Positions 12,876-23,792 of a DNA stretch of 64,000 bases are shown piece by piece (position 1 is the first letter of the stretch; each line of letters opens with the position of its first letter). The stretch is from Knufia peltigerae (lineage: Eukaryota > Ascomycota > Eurotiomycetes > Chaetothyriales > Trichomeriaceae). The stretch covers positions 248,001 to 312,000 of the forward strand of contig JAPDRN010000024.1 of the NCBI GenBank assembly GCA_030247855.1, given 5' to 3'. Made by a program: the position numbers and the translations under genes. Below the pieces are notes generated by a model, which was not told where the DNA came from, did no database searches, and worked only from the letters and a program-made list of their open reading frames with translations.

Positions 12876-13859
12876 GAAGACAATACTAAGATTATGGATT
12901 ATACCGGCCAACGAAAGGTGTGTTTTGGGGAGGAGCCTGCGGCCTGATCTGCAGGGGAGCCATACCTTATAGTTCATTTACATCCCTGCCACGCATAAGA
13001 CACATGGAATCAAAGTGCACGAGTGAATACCTGGATGCTCTCCTGGCGGGGACGCCCCCATATCATGCACTAGCTCGTGGAGAACGGGAGCGGAGATGCG
13101 GAGGGGCGGAGAAGTGACGATACCAGGAGTGATCCCATCTGGAGTTGCAGCAACGCCTTCACCGACGAGCATCCAGGATAGCTAAGCACGGAAAAATGCT
13201 TGTAACATGAGCTTGTTCGAACATCCCCTCGGCGACGCAGTCAGGAGGCTTCTGTCTGTCGTTCACAGCCGGACGTGTCCATCACCGTTGAAAGCATTCA
13301 GAGTTTCAGACACGTGTCACAAGGGGGCACAGTTGTCGTGCTGCCAGCTTTATGGAGTGCAGGAGAAGGTCGTTCTGGACAATAAGAGAAGATGCTTCTC
13401 CACCTTGGTCTATTAAAGGTGCTGCGCAGCCATGTTGCCAGATCCGCAGCGTGCAGCCCAACTGTCCGCACGTGTCTTCCGTTCTTGGCCGAGCACACGA
13501 CGTGGGCCAACAGTATGGGGATCCATAAACGCCGGTTCTATTGTCGATAGTCGGAATTTTACTCTCAGCAGCTTCGTGTGCCAGAGTCGACACTCTGTGC
13601 ACCCATGATGAACAAACACTTGGTAGTAATCGCGCTCGAGGGCTGCGGTGGGGAGCACATTCCTCTGTGGGGACGAAGGCGAGAATCGTAGGGTTTGGTG
13701 GGGAGGGACACCACTCAGCGGGGATGATTCGCGTACATTACCTGCCCCGATGAAGCGTATGAGAGCATGAGTATCTTTCAGAAATTGGCTATATCAGTCT
13801 CGTTCTTGTTTAATGTTGAAGTAAATTGTCAGCACCTTTCTGAAATCCAAGCAAGAACT
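12876..13859. other. shared upstream region of divergent MFS and hydrolase genes
   Basis: The 984-bp region separates the TRI12-like transporter (-) from the CocE-type hydrolase (+), so it probably holds both promoters. No extra gene is supported. An in-frame ATG at 13767 upstream of the hydrolase start is discussed under that gene. Confidence 0.6.
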
Positions 13860-15712
13860 ATGGCTTCAACTACAGAGATGCTGGCTCAAAGATTTCCGGA
13901 TTTGGAATATCATCCAATCCCAAGTGCAGAAACCCATCCTCGTTACAACTATACTGGCTTCCATCCGAGCAGTCAAACACTTCAGAAGGGGTTTGTCAAA
14001 TCACCAGGTAGACGAGCATTCAATGTCGACGTGCGCTTTGACCGAGATGTCGCGGTCACCATGCGGGATGGTGTCAAGATTTACATGGACATTTTCCGAC
14101 CTCTGGACTCTGATGCTAACAGGGTGCCGGTTTTGATCCCCTGGAGCCCGTACGGCAAGACAGGCACAGGCCCTCAACAGTACGAGACCATGGGACCATT
14201 CAACTGCGGAGTTCCGACGGGCAGGGTTTCAGGCTTCCAAAAGTTCGAAGCACCCGACCCGGCTGAATGGTGCGAAAGAGGGTACGCGATCGCCAACGTG
14301 GATGCCAGAGGGGCCGGCAAGTCGGACGGCTTCATCAACTACTGGGGACAACAAGAGGCCGAGGACATCTACGACACCATCGATTGGCTGGCGAACCAGC
14401 CTTGGTGCAGTGGCTCTGTGGGTATGGCTGGAAACTCCTGGCTGGCCATCGCACAGATCAACTTCGCCTCGAGATTGAAACACCCGGCCTTGAAGGCTTT
14501 GGCGCCGATGGAGGCACTGAATGATCCTTACCGCGATAGAATCGGGAGGGGCGGGAAACCTCACCTTACGACGTTCATGAAGATGCTGTTGAATGGTTTC
14601 GCGGGCCCGAACGGTGTGGAAGACATGCCGGCCATGTTGGAAAAACGTCCCTTGTACGATGAGTACTGGGAGAGCAAGTACATTCATACGGAGAATATCG
14701 ACGTCCCATTATATCTCACCGCGTCTTACTCTTCGGCGCTGCATACGGCAGGGTCCTTCAACACATACCGAACGGCCAAAACGTCACACAAATGGTTGAG
14801 GGTTCACCCTTACCAGGAATGGTATGATCTTTACAGACCAGAAATCACCGACGAATTACAACGCTTCTTTGATCGGTACTGTAAAGGGATCGAGAATGGA
14901 TGGGAGCATGATACACCCCCAGTGCGATTATCCCTCTTGGCCTTGGATGGCAGTTCGACACAAACCATCGTCGAAAGGCCTGAGCTCGAATATCCTCTTT
15001 CTAGACAAAAGCTCCAAGCTTACTATTTGGATGCCTCGAGCCACACTTTATCGACTCGTCTGGCTTCATCCTCAGCTAAGACTTCTTATGACTCTCACAG
15101 CCTTGCTGCCAAGTCGGTATGTTTTTCGTTGTATCCCCCCTTTGACGTTACTTGCCATTGACGTATAGCCCCTAGGATTTCATCATGAGGTTCGACAAGT
15201 ATACAGAGGTTGCAGGTTACTCCAAGGTCCACCTCTGGATGTCCTGCGCCGAAAAAGATGACATGGACGTTGGTGTAATGATCCGCAAGATTGATTCCGC
15301 CGGCAAACTTCTCGAGCACTTGAATTACCCCTGCCCTGTCCCGACCGAACAAGTGCCCAACGTCAACGTTGCAAAGACATTGGGGCCTCAGGGCTTCCTT
15401 CGTGCGTCTCACAGGATTTCGAGAGACGACTCTCGCTCCCGTGGCGACGGCCAAGAACTCTTTTATACTCACGATCGACGTGAACCCATCAAGCCCGGGA
15501 CCATCGTGGAACTACAGATCACACTCTGGCCCATAGGCATGGTCTTTGCACCCGGCGAGGGAATCGTACTGAGCGTCTCGGGTCACGACATGATCTATCC
15601 CGAGGTGGATTTCCTGAGATTGCAGGAACCGGACGATGAGAATGTTGGGACACACAACATCCATACAGGCGGTCAGCACGAATCCCGTTTAATCCTCCCC
15701 ATTATTTCGTAG
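13860..15712 (+). CDS. CocE/NonD-type X-Pro dipeptidyl-peptidase-like hydrolase
   Basis: Predicted 597-residue serine hydrolase of the peptidase S15/CocE-NonD type; substrate unknown (esters or acylated small molecules are hydrolysed by relatives). Exons are 13860-15116 and 15176-15712, with a 59-nt intron. The catalytic alpha/beta-hydrolase domain begins near residue 55 (AFNVDVRFDRDVAVTMRDGVKIYMDIFRP, split here for length by the reader). It includes VDARGAGKSDG at 148-158 and the nucleophile elbow GNSW with Ser193. The C-terminal half (after residue about 420) is the jelly-roll domain typical of X-Pro-peptidase C-terminal regions. An in-frame ATG at 13767 would add 31 hydrophobic residues (a weak signal-like segment); I chose 13860 because MASTTEM fits the family better. 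Confidence 0.85.
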
Positions 15713-16313
15713 AGGCGTTAGACGGGTGTATATATACAGCTTCGATTTATCCTTGCCGGTGGCCTGATAAGCAAAGAGAGCTTCTCCTGAAGATGAAGCC
15801 CCAGTCAGGTCTCTGTAATAGTCTTTACCGTCCCTAGAATTTGTATAACCTAGAAGTTAAAAGTCACGACCAAGAGATTTAGTCCACACAAAGGCCGGCT
15901 AGCTGTGCCTCTAGAACCTTCCCGCATAAGTTGGCCCAAAATTCCCATTGTCCTCACTTCTTCCGGTAGCCGTGTATATACAGAGTGATCGCGATACAGG
16001 TTGCAAGTTCACTTAAGGTCCTCGAAAGCCAAGACACCTTGAAAAGCGACATTTTCTTTAGCCATTGGACTAATGCATTTTGAGCCGAGCAGACGACACT
16101 TGACAAAGGAGCTTTAGAAGGCAAGTGTGACGTGTTTTTCGATCCTCGAGTATAAAAAGCCTCACAAGCTCAGCTATCTCACTCTGATGCTTCCGAAAAG
16201 TTGGTTTTGTGAGGCAGCCTAATCTCAAAGAGCTTCATTTGCTTTCCTTTCCGTGTGCCCCATTTCATCTGCATCCGGGCTGTTCGGTCATAGCTGCCCG
16301 ACCTTAAACCATC
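15713..16313. other. intergenic, promoter of the small secreted protein
   Basis: About 600 bases between two plus-strand genes. The first part is the hydrolase 3' flank; the rest is the upstream region of the gene at 16314 and includes a TATA-like box at 16151. Confidence 0.6.
16151..16159 (+). promoter_or_regulatory. TATA-like box
   Basis: TATAAAAAG lies about 155 bases upstream of the ATG at 16314. It is the only TATA-like run in that upstream region, so it may set the transcription start of the small secreted protein. Confidence 0.5.
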
Positions 16314-17018
16314 ATGATGTCCAATCTTGTCGCCCAGCTAGGCACATTACTCCTGCTACTGCTTTCGGTCTCTGGAACGGAAGCCCACCGGCCGCACCTC
16401 GACGATGGCACGCATGTATCCATTGCTAATGCGTGGGAATGGCCAGATACCAGTATCGCAAGAATCTTGATGACTACCCAAGACTGTCCATCTTTGCCAG
16501 TCTATACGAAGATCACCATCACCAATATTAGAACGCCAGTAGCTGTCAGCATCGGCATTCCCAATATAACAACACTGTACGACTATCGCCCGTCGCTATG
16601 GTTCATCGGCAAATCCGTTGTCGTTCCAGAGACCTATCAAACAGATGGCGACATATGCAAGCAAGGACTTTTACCAAATGCGACGGGCCTTCAGCCGAGG
16701 GTACCTCGCGGTTTCAATGCTGTTGAATACCCAGCAGAGGCCAGCAGCCTCTTTCGAGGGTTCAGCGAATCCGACCTGATATCTGGTTATGCAATACTTG
16801 GCGCCAATATCACGGTCTCGGCACCTGGAGATGTATTTGTAGTGCTTCAACCGACCGAACACAGGCGCGCTCGTACTTGGATTGCCGTTGGACGTGACGA
16901 GACTCCTGACCCGAACGAGGTTGGGCGTGCTAGCGAGGTGGATGAGCATGCATGGTTCTCCTCTACTTCAACGCCGCTGTTAGGCTCGATGTGCGTGCCG
17001 TGGGGGAGTATGCAGTAA
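16314..17018 (+). CDS. small secreted protein, unknown function
   Basis: Predicted 234-residue intronless protein that I do not recognise. The N-terminus has a leucine-rich signal peptide (MMSNLVAQLGTLLLLLLSVS) with a likely cleavage after GTEA. The mature part carries several possible N-glycosylation sites (NIT, NAT, NIT) and three well-spaced cysteines, and has alternating hydrophobic stretches that suggest a beta-rich extracellular fold. There is no membrane anchor at the C-terminus. A TATA-like box lies 155 bases upstream. It sits between two hydrolase genes in the accessory block, but nothing in the sequence ties it to them. Confidence 0.65.
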   Translation: MMSNLVAQLGTLLLLLLSVSGTEAHRPHLDDGTHVSIANAWEWPDTSIARILMTTQDCPSLPVYTKITITNIRTPVAVSIGIPNITTLYDYRPSLWFIGKSVVVPETYQTDGDICKQGLLPNATGLQPRVPRGFNAVEYPAEASSLFRGFSESDLISGYAILGANITVSAPGDVFVVLQPTEHRRARTWIAVGRDETPDPNEVGRASEVDEHAWFSSTSTPLLGSMCVPWGSMQ

Positions 17019-17207
17019 CACCGTTGCTACTTGACACAAAGGAGGGCCAGTACCAGGTTGATGACAAGAGCTAGCTGTTGGGACGATGGGTAAGAGATGT
17101 ATTTCCGCGAAGATACAATAATCAAATCACCCCTTCAGTTAGCAGACCTATACCATTACATAGTAATCGTTGCCAATAGAAGCTCGGTTTTCGAGTTGAA
17201 GAACTGG

Positions 17208-18059
17208 TCAAAGATCTATAAAGCCAGCAGGTAATGGCTCGTCTCTAAACCATTTCTGCACAGTGTCTGCAAAGAGTTTTGGTGCTTGACGGTTCCAAGG
17301 ATGTCTCATCTGAGGATGCATCACGGCACGCGTGTTATTGTTTCCTCGATTGCCGATGCCGGCCAGCTTCCGAGCATCGTGTGGGTGATCACTTGTCGGA
17401 AGAAGACCAGCTTTCCCGGCGGCAATGACAAGAGTGGGTTGAGGCCATGGGTCTGGCCAGCCATCCGAGGCAAGCATAGGCTGACAAATTTGGCGGCAGA
17501 GGTCGAGAGTACAGAATGTATTATCGGAGCGTCTGATGTCGGTGCCGTCCATCAACCAGCGAACCAGTGGTCGAGGTACGCTGTTTTCGATGCGTCTCAT
17601 CGCCCAGGTCAAATGGGGAACGTAGGGTGATAGTCGTGTGGTAGGAAAGACCTCGAAGCCCGAAAGCAAGACTCGAGAGACAACCTGTGGGTAGTGCGAT
17701 GCTAGATGGACTGCTATGTGAGCACCCAGGCTATGGCCTACAATATAAGCGTGAGCATCATGGGCATGTTCCACGATCAGCTTCCGTAAGAGACGTGAAG
17801 CATTGTCGACCGAAAAAGGCGTTACGGCGCGCGAGTTTCCATGCCCGGGCATATCAGGAATCAGCAAGTGATAGTCGGTCAAGAATGGCGTTACCAAATC
17901 CCAGTCGCTTCCAGCAGCGAAAGCTCCATGAATAAGTATCACAGTCGGCTGTGCATTGGGGTTGAGGGATATATACGCGAGATTGTCTTCCTCTGACGAG
18001 GGAGAGGTGGTGACACCCATGGGAGAACGTTGATTGGGTGGTGCTGGATCTTCTAACAT
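17208..18059 (-). CDS. alpha/beta hydrolase
   Basis: Predicted 283-residue intronless alpha/beta-hydrolase-fold enzyme, cytosolic by appearance, substrate unknown. Motifs in order: oxyanion region LIHGAFAAGSDWD (43-55), IPDMPGHGNSR (67-77), and the nucleophile elbow GHSLG with Ser110. A likely acid lies in the DGWPDPWPQPTLVIAAG region. The probable catalytic histidine is His253 in MRHPWN. The size is normal for the family. The gene is convergent with the small secreted protein (189 bases apart) and shares its strand with the DHA1 transporter about 525 bases upstream. Confidence 0.82.
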   Translation of the reverse strand: MLEDPAPPNQRSPMGVTTSPSSEEDNLAYISLNPNAQPTVILIHGAFAAGSDWDLVTPFLTDYHLLIPDMPGHGNSRAVTPFSVDNASRLLRKLIVEHAHDAHAYIVGHSLGAHIAVHLASHYPQVVSRVLLSGFEVFPTTRLSPYVPHLTWAMRRIENSVPRPLVRWLMDGTDIRRSDNTFCTLDLCRQICQPMLASDGWPDPWPQPTLVIAAGKAGLLPTSDHPHDARKLAGIGNRGNNNTRAVMHPQMRHPWNRQAPKLFADTVQKWFRDEPLPAGFIDL

Positions 18060-18584
18060 AAATCAGGAGTCGCACAGGAACTCGAAGACCTGTGTAGCAA
18101 CGGAGGCGATCTTCCAGTTGACATATTTCAAGTGGCCAATAGATTCAAGTGATCCTTGTGTACGGAAAGAGTGCGTGCCGAGTAAGACATAAAGACCTAC
18201 TGAACGAGGAGGATGATGAAGGGTTCTGGCCTTGAACTCATCCAGCCGTAAATTGAGGATTCCCTTTATGGCAAGTTAGGCGAGGCGTGCTGAGCAGCCA
18301 AAGCCCATGAACTCCGTACTCCTTACAGTACCTAGTATCCTCTACTACCCGCGGATTCTGATGGCCATTCTCTTGCCTCAGAAGCTGAAGTTCACTTACT
18401 AAAATAAATCGAACAATGTAAAAGTACAAGTTTGGTCACTTATTTTGGAGAGTTCATCCAGACGTCACATTCAAGTCATGAACTTTAACCCCATGAGAAG
18501 CTGGTCAGGCTATCTCACAAGTACGCAGTGTGCCTACCCTCAAGGAAGTGTGAAGGATTTGTGGGTCACGAAATGGTTTCCGCC
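18060..18584. other. intergenic, no gene seen
   Basis: About 525 bases between two minus-strand genes: the promoter side of the hydrolase and the 3' flank of the DHA1 transporter. Nothing else was recognised. Confidence 0.6.
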
Positions 18585-20081
18585 TTAAAGTCTGCCTTCG
18601 CCTTTCACTCGCAGCTTGTCACCATACAACAGTATAGCGATGGTGGCCGGAATAGTGGATGTAAGCACAACCAACCCAAGGACAGTATTTGCCCACCCAT
18701 AACCCAACGCAGAATGCATCGCCGGAGCAAACAATGGAAACCCAAACGCACACAGGCTGCGGAAGAGCTGGGACGAGGCGGAAGCTGAGCTAGCGTACTC
18801 TGGAGTTGCGTCGATAACGTAGGCCTGAAGAGCCTGTCCGGTGATTTGTTGTCCACATGTGAAGATTGCTACGCCAAAATCAACCATCAGCCAAGACCTT
18901 CTTCTTTGGGCGCCCCAACCATACAACAAGAGACCAAGGAGTGTCACCAAGCTGGCAGGTATCATGACTGGGACATGGTGTTCAGGCTTTGTAATGCCAT
19001 TCGCCCGGGCTTTGAGACGGGCGAAGATATGGTCCATCAAAAAACCACCAATTTGTGCCCCGATCACCTCGCCCACACAGACAGATATATAGTGTAGTCC
19101 ACTGGTAGAGACACTTTCGTGATATGTCGAAGTCCAAAGGTCTGAATACGATGACAAGACAAGATATAGGATTCCATAAGACAAGCCGGACAGACAAGCC
19201 TGGATCTGAATGATATGGTGGAAGAGCAGCAGTCTGATTGGCCTGGAAAGGGACCATCTCAACACCCAGAATGCCGAACGGCCTTCTACCAACTTTTCAT
19301 TCGTTGTGTGATAACGATGATCCCCACTCTGAGTGCGAAGCCGACGTGCCTTTCGAAACAGAATCAAAGGAGCATAGGTCTCTTGAAAGATTGGGACCGA
19401 CGCCAAGGTCATTATGGCCTGGAATATCGATGTCGACCAGAAAATCCAGCGCCAGGTCGTCCCTGCCACAATGAAACCTCCAATGATGGGGCCCACGGCA
19501 ACTCCAAGAAGTGGGATCAGTAGATACATCCCAAGTGATCGCCCACGCTGCTCCGGATACCAAACATCTCCAAGCACACCACTTGCAAGCACGTATACCG
19601 CACCAGCACCAAGTCCTGCAAGCAGACGGGCTGTTATGAGCAAGGACTTTTGGTGTGCGAAGCCACACGCGGCATTCCATATTAAGAACCAGAGATTGGT
19701 TGCATGCAGTAGGGGCGCCCTGCCATAGATCTCTGAGAGTGGACCAAACACAAGCGGGCCAAATGCTGTGGCAAGCAAGTACACAGACATTGCCATGACC
19801 GACTCGAATTCATTGCTGATATGGAGTTCAGCGGCAATGGCTGGGAGAGCTGGAGCCATGATCGTCGAGACCATGATGCGATTGAAACCCGTTGCCGATA
19901 GGACAGAAGTCACCATCCATTTTCTTGCAAGTGACCAGTCTTTGGGGTTATCGGGATCTTTGGGACAATCGAAAGTCACCAGGAATAGGTCGGCGGATTG
20001 TTCCAGGGATGCTCCGTCTGTTCCATTTGGTCCCTCGACCTTGCCTTTAGCTGATTGTGCTTTTATAGAATCCGTGTTCAT
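18585..20081 (-). CDS. MFS transporter, DHA1 (drug:H+ antiporter-1) type
   Basis: Predicted 498-residue intronless 12-span major-facilitator transporter of the fungal DHA1/polyamine-drug exporter group. Visible markers are DPDNPKDWSLARKW just before span 1, VYLLATAFGPLVFGPLSEIYGRAPLL (motif A, shown here as LSEIYGRAPLL), LLAGLGAGAVYVLASGVLGD, and the span-5 motif PLLGVAVGPIIGGF. The C-terminal half has the pattern GQQITGQALQAYVIDATPEY and SASASSQLFRSLCAF seen in this group. Substrate is not predictable. It is divergent from the siderophore-type transporter at 21016, with a 934-bp shared upstream region. Confidence 0.88.
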   Translation of the reverse strand: MNTDSIKAQSAKGKVEGPNGTDGASLEQSADLFLVTFDCPKDPDNPKDWSLARKWMVTSVLSATGFNRIMVSTIMAPALPAIAAELHISNEFESVMAMSVYLLATAFGPLVFGPLSEIYGRAPLLHATNLWFLIWNAACGFAHQKSLLITARLLAGLGAGAVYVLASGVLGDVWYPEQRGRSLGMYLLIPLLGVAVGPIIGGFIVAGTTWRWIFWSTSIFQAIMTLASVPIFQETYAPLILFRKARRLRTQSGDHRYHTTNEKLVEGRSAFWVLRWSLSRPIRLLLFHHIIQIQACLSGLSYGILYLVLSSYSDLWTSTYHESVSTSGLHYISVCVGEVIGAQIGGFLMDHIFARLKARANGITKPEHHVPVMIPASLVTLLGLLLYGWGAQRRRSWLMVDFGVAIFTCGQQITGQALQAYVIDATPEYASSASASSQLFRSLCAFGFPLFAPAMHSALGYGWANTVLGLVVLTSTIPATIAILLYGDKLRVKGEGRL

Positions 20082-21015
20082 CTTATCCTTTTCCCTCGAA
20101 ACTCACGTTGTGAAGTGGTCGAGGCCTCAAGTCAATTCCCTGCAATGATAAAATCAACATCAGAAAGAGTGCCTGCACAATCAGGCTCCTTTACGCCTTT
20201 AAATAATACATAGTTATGTTGCGATAGGTAGTTGTTGTGGAGGTTAATCCTTGGATCTGCGACGTAAGCCTCTCTGATTCAGGTTTTGATGCTGATTAGC
20301 TAGCCCGTATAATGGTCTCTACGTCCACCGGGCCTTCAGCAGGGCAATTCCAATGAAGCTTAGAGAGTGCATGGTCCGGTGTCGCAGTTGGCTCTTAGCC
20401 TCAGCGTTTGCATCTAACGTTGTACTCTGAATCATGCTACCTTACCTTCAAAGTCAACAGTCTCGAACCTGAATTTACTTCAAGAAACTGCCAATGGAAA
20501 GGCCACGCGCGTATGGAAGCTTGAGGTGCCAAGGCACGACCCCCATCAGATAAATTTTCTGCAGAGAGCTCGTAACTCACAGATATCAGGGTCACATGAA
20601 AAGATCAATCGCCCGCGCCACACCGAGCTTTTTCGACAGGGTACACGGGGAGGTGATTCGCATACCATATGTATCTGACACCAGAGACACTTTAAGAGTA
20701 TAGACTTCAAGCGCGCTAGGCATAACTCTAATCCAGTCCGAACTGTTGATTGGCTCTAGCGTAAGGAATTTCCGAATTCACACAGTGCCGAAAGACCCAC
20801 ATTCGACTTGTCGATGGAGTCAACCATGTGTCCAAAGCCGATGACGGGCAAGTTTTTCAGCAATCATACAGGAGTGTTGAATTTATCTAATCCGATAGAT
20901 TAGATTAGATGAGGTATATAAAGAGACGACGAGCTTGCATTCTACCTCTGTTGTTCTGTCCGCCGTTCTTCGTCTGAGATAGCTTGAAAGCACCTGGCAC
21001 CTGGAAGAACTCAGC
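20082..21015. promoter_or_regulatory. shared upstream region of two divergent transporters, with GATA motifs
   Basis: The 934 bp separate a DHA1 transporter (-) from a siderophore-type transporter (+). Six HGATAR-type motifs are visible: 20146-20151, 20222-20227, 20548-20553, 20883-20888 (reverse), 20893-20898 and 20977-20982. About 2-3 would be expected by chance. In ascomycetes, siderophore transporter genes are repressed by GATA factors of the SreA/SRE/Sfu1 group, so iron control is plausible but unproven. Confidence 0.4.
20915..20923 (+). promoter_or_regulatory. TATA-like box of siderophore transporter
   Basis: TATATAAAG lies 100 bases upstream of the ATG at 21016 and next to a GATA-rich stretch at 20883-20898, a credible core promoter for that gene. 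Confidence 0.55.
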
Positions 21016-22941
21016 ATGGAGACCAGTGATCAGGGAGCCTCATCGTCCACAATGATCTCCAGGCAGCCAGATTCTCCATTCGCTGAAAAGCATGTGCATA
21101 CAGCCACCCAGCCAAGCACAGGGTTGTCCGAACAGAACTTGGATGACTCTCCACTGGCCAGAGCACAGAGAGGCGTTGATCGGGTTGAAGCCACGACACT
21201 TGGCTGGAATAGAATTTCCTTGATCATTACCTACATTTTGTGAGCCCCTGACGATACCAGCCGCGAGCCGCGAGAATTAACACCGTACATAGGTTGTGGG
21301 GTATGTACCTGCTGTTCGCGTTTGAACGGTCATTCAATCGCAACCTTGGACCATACATAACCAGCGACTTTAACCAGCACTCCCTCCTCCCAACTGTTGA
21401 CTTGGTGGCAAGCATCCTGGGCGGAGTGGCATATCTGCCAATGGCCAAGGTTCTGAATATATATGGGCGACCCGAGGGTCTTGTGGTCATGTCCCTTGTA
21501 GGGGCTATTGGGTTGATACTCACCGCAGCCTGCACTAACATTCAAACTTATTGTGCTGGAGTGGTAAGCGCAATTCAATCTCGAATTACTGAGGAGGAGG
21601 TTGACTAACAATCTCTGTCTGAAGGTCTTCACCACAGTTGGTTTCTATACTGCCATATATGCTGTTGATGTCATTACCGCCGACACATCCATGTTGAAGA
21701 GCAGGGCGCTGGCTTACGCCTTTACGTCGACACCGTATATCATAACCGCGTTTGGTGGCCCAGCCGCATCTCAGTCACTGCTCAAGCATGATCGGAATTG
21801 GCGTTGGGGCTTTGGTGCTCTCGTCATTTCCGTCCCGGTCGTGGTTGCGCCGTTGGCTTTCACCATGTTCAGGGGAGAAGGCAAAGCTATCAAAAGCCCA
21901 CCAGCGACCAAAACTGGAGGTATTCTGAAGCGGGCATCGAGGCTTCTGATAGAGTTTGATGGTGAGCAAAAGAATCTCCTTGGTCGAGCCTTCATTGATA
22001 ATTTTTTTTAAGCGGCGGGCATCTTCGTACTTGCAGCCGGCGAAGCGTTGTTTCTCCTTCCGTTCAACCTAGCAGGCTCTGCAGCTGACAAATGGGCATC
22101 TCCCCATATCGTGGCCATGTTGATCCTTGGTTTCCTGCTGCTGGTATTGTTCCCATTTGTGGAGAGATGGGCACCTGCTCCCTTTGCGCCCTGGAAGATG
22201 CTGACGTCTGGTACGGTTCTGATCATCTGCATCATCAACGCATTGTTCGCCATTGCAGAGGATACGTGGTCCAGCTACTTCACTTCTTATCTTCAAGTCG
22301 TGTACGGCTTGAGTGTCTCGCACGCCGGGTACATCAATGGCATCTCTAGTGTCGTTGGAGGTATCTGGCAGCTAATAATTGGACTGCTGATACGTTGGTC
22401 CGGGCGGTTCAGATGGTTGCTTCTCACTGCCACGCCTATCTACGCCTTGTTCGTGGGTCTGTTGATCTACTTCCGAACACCAAGCACCAGGGTGGGGCTC
22501 ATCATCATGTGTCAATTCTTCCTTTCCTTTGCCAGCAAAGTGATTCTCCTGTGCGTGCAAGTGGGTGTCGTCTCCACGGTGCAGCACAGCGAGATCGCTA
22601 CTGCCATCGCTCTCCTGGGCCTGTCTGGGTCTATCGGCTTTGCAATAGGAGATAGCATATCGGGAGCAATCTGGACAAACACGCTTCCTCAAGAATTGGC
22701 TCGCTTGCTCCCGGAGACGGCCAAAGCACAAGCTGCGGCAATTTATGGCAGCTTGACCGTCCAACTTTCTTACCCCCTAAACTCGCCCGTCCGCAATGCC
22801 ATCATCCAGGCCTATGCGATTGCACAAACTAGGATGCTGATTGCGAGTGTAGTGGTGTCGGGAGTGATGCTCTTCTTCGTTCTTTTGGTGAAGGATGTCA
22901 AGATTTCAGATGTCCAACAGGTGAGGGGCACCTTACTGTGA
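21016..22941 (+). CDS. siderophore-iron transporter, ARN/Mir-type MFS
   Basis: Predicted 586-residue 14-span transporter of the fungal siderophore:H+ symporter group (Mir/ARN/SIT), expected at the plasma membrane or endosomes, importing ferric siderophores. Exons are 21016-21239, 21293-21563, 21625-21961 and 22013-22941; all joins keep frame. An apparent stop (TAA at 22010) lies inside the last intron, at its 3' end, and is spliced out. Markers: ERSFNRNLGPYITSDF in the first segment, TSTPYIITAFGGP, WRWGFG after span 6, and DTWSSYFTSYLQVVYGLS in the second half. These positions are conserved in ARN-type carriers. The hydrophilic N-terminus of about 60 residues is usual. It shares its upstream region with the divergent DHA1 transporter. 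Confidence 0.87.
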
Positions 22942-23792
22942 TCATCTCAGGCTTGGGAGCAAAGAGGCGGACAAGGAATGGTGTTTGGGGATTCAAGGGT
23001 GCTCAGACTAGACTATGTGTTCATGAGGATGGTATGTTATCGCTAGGGATAATCGAGGCTTGCGATGTTGGAGGGCTCTAGAGTGATGTATGAGTTGTCA
23101 AGGGATCATACAAAAATGACCGTGCGCGTTAAGACTTGAGCCATAGCTGCTGTCTATACCTAGGAACAGTTGGGAGAATCTCTGTTGAGGTTTCAATGAC
23201 CCCATAGTCTTCCTCGATAGTTCAAATCTTGATTCACATACGTTCCTAATGAAGAAGCCGTGGGAAGCTATACCAAGGCCCCAAGCATGAATAAAAGTGT
23301 CCAAAAAATTTGGTCCATTGCCGGTTCTGTGATCAATGTTTGCCGTTGAACATCCACAAGCCAACATGAAACATGAAGCAGGAGACTGTATGGATCAAGG
23401 TTGCCCGTTCGATGGCTTTGGCTTCGGTGTCGGCTTCATCACAATCTTTTCGTGGATCCTTCGCTCAGCATTGATCACCCCTTGGGCGCCTATTGAGCTT
23501 GTCAGGTTTGCTGATAACAGGGGGTGCGGCAGCATACGCACTGTTATACCACTGAGTGTCATAGACAGGCTGTCTTTTCACCATATAACAAAAACGGATT
23601 CAGGGTGATATTGTACTAGGGTGGGTCGTAACCCGGTATCCGCATGGTTCGTGATCCTCACTTGATCATGACGAGCGACGCCATACCCGATTTGTTCCGC
23701 TTCCCATCTTTCCAGAACCGAAGAGATCGTGTGCCGCCCATTCTTCTTCGACCAACTCGTGGGACCCAACAACTCGTTCACCAGCTGCGCAG
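22942..23792. other. intergenic, no gene seen
   Basis: About 850 bases between the siderophore-type transporter and the zinc-cluster regulator. I see no gene, repeat or strong TATA box. Confidence 0.6.

Noticed and set aside
22001..22012. In-frame stop in the siderophore-type transporter suggesting a pseudogene
   Set aside because: The TAA lies at the 3' end of a normal intron (donor GTGAGC at 21962, acceptor AAG at 22012) and splicing restores the conserved frame.
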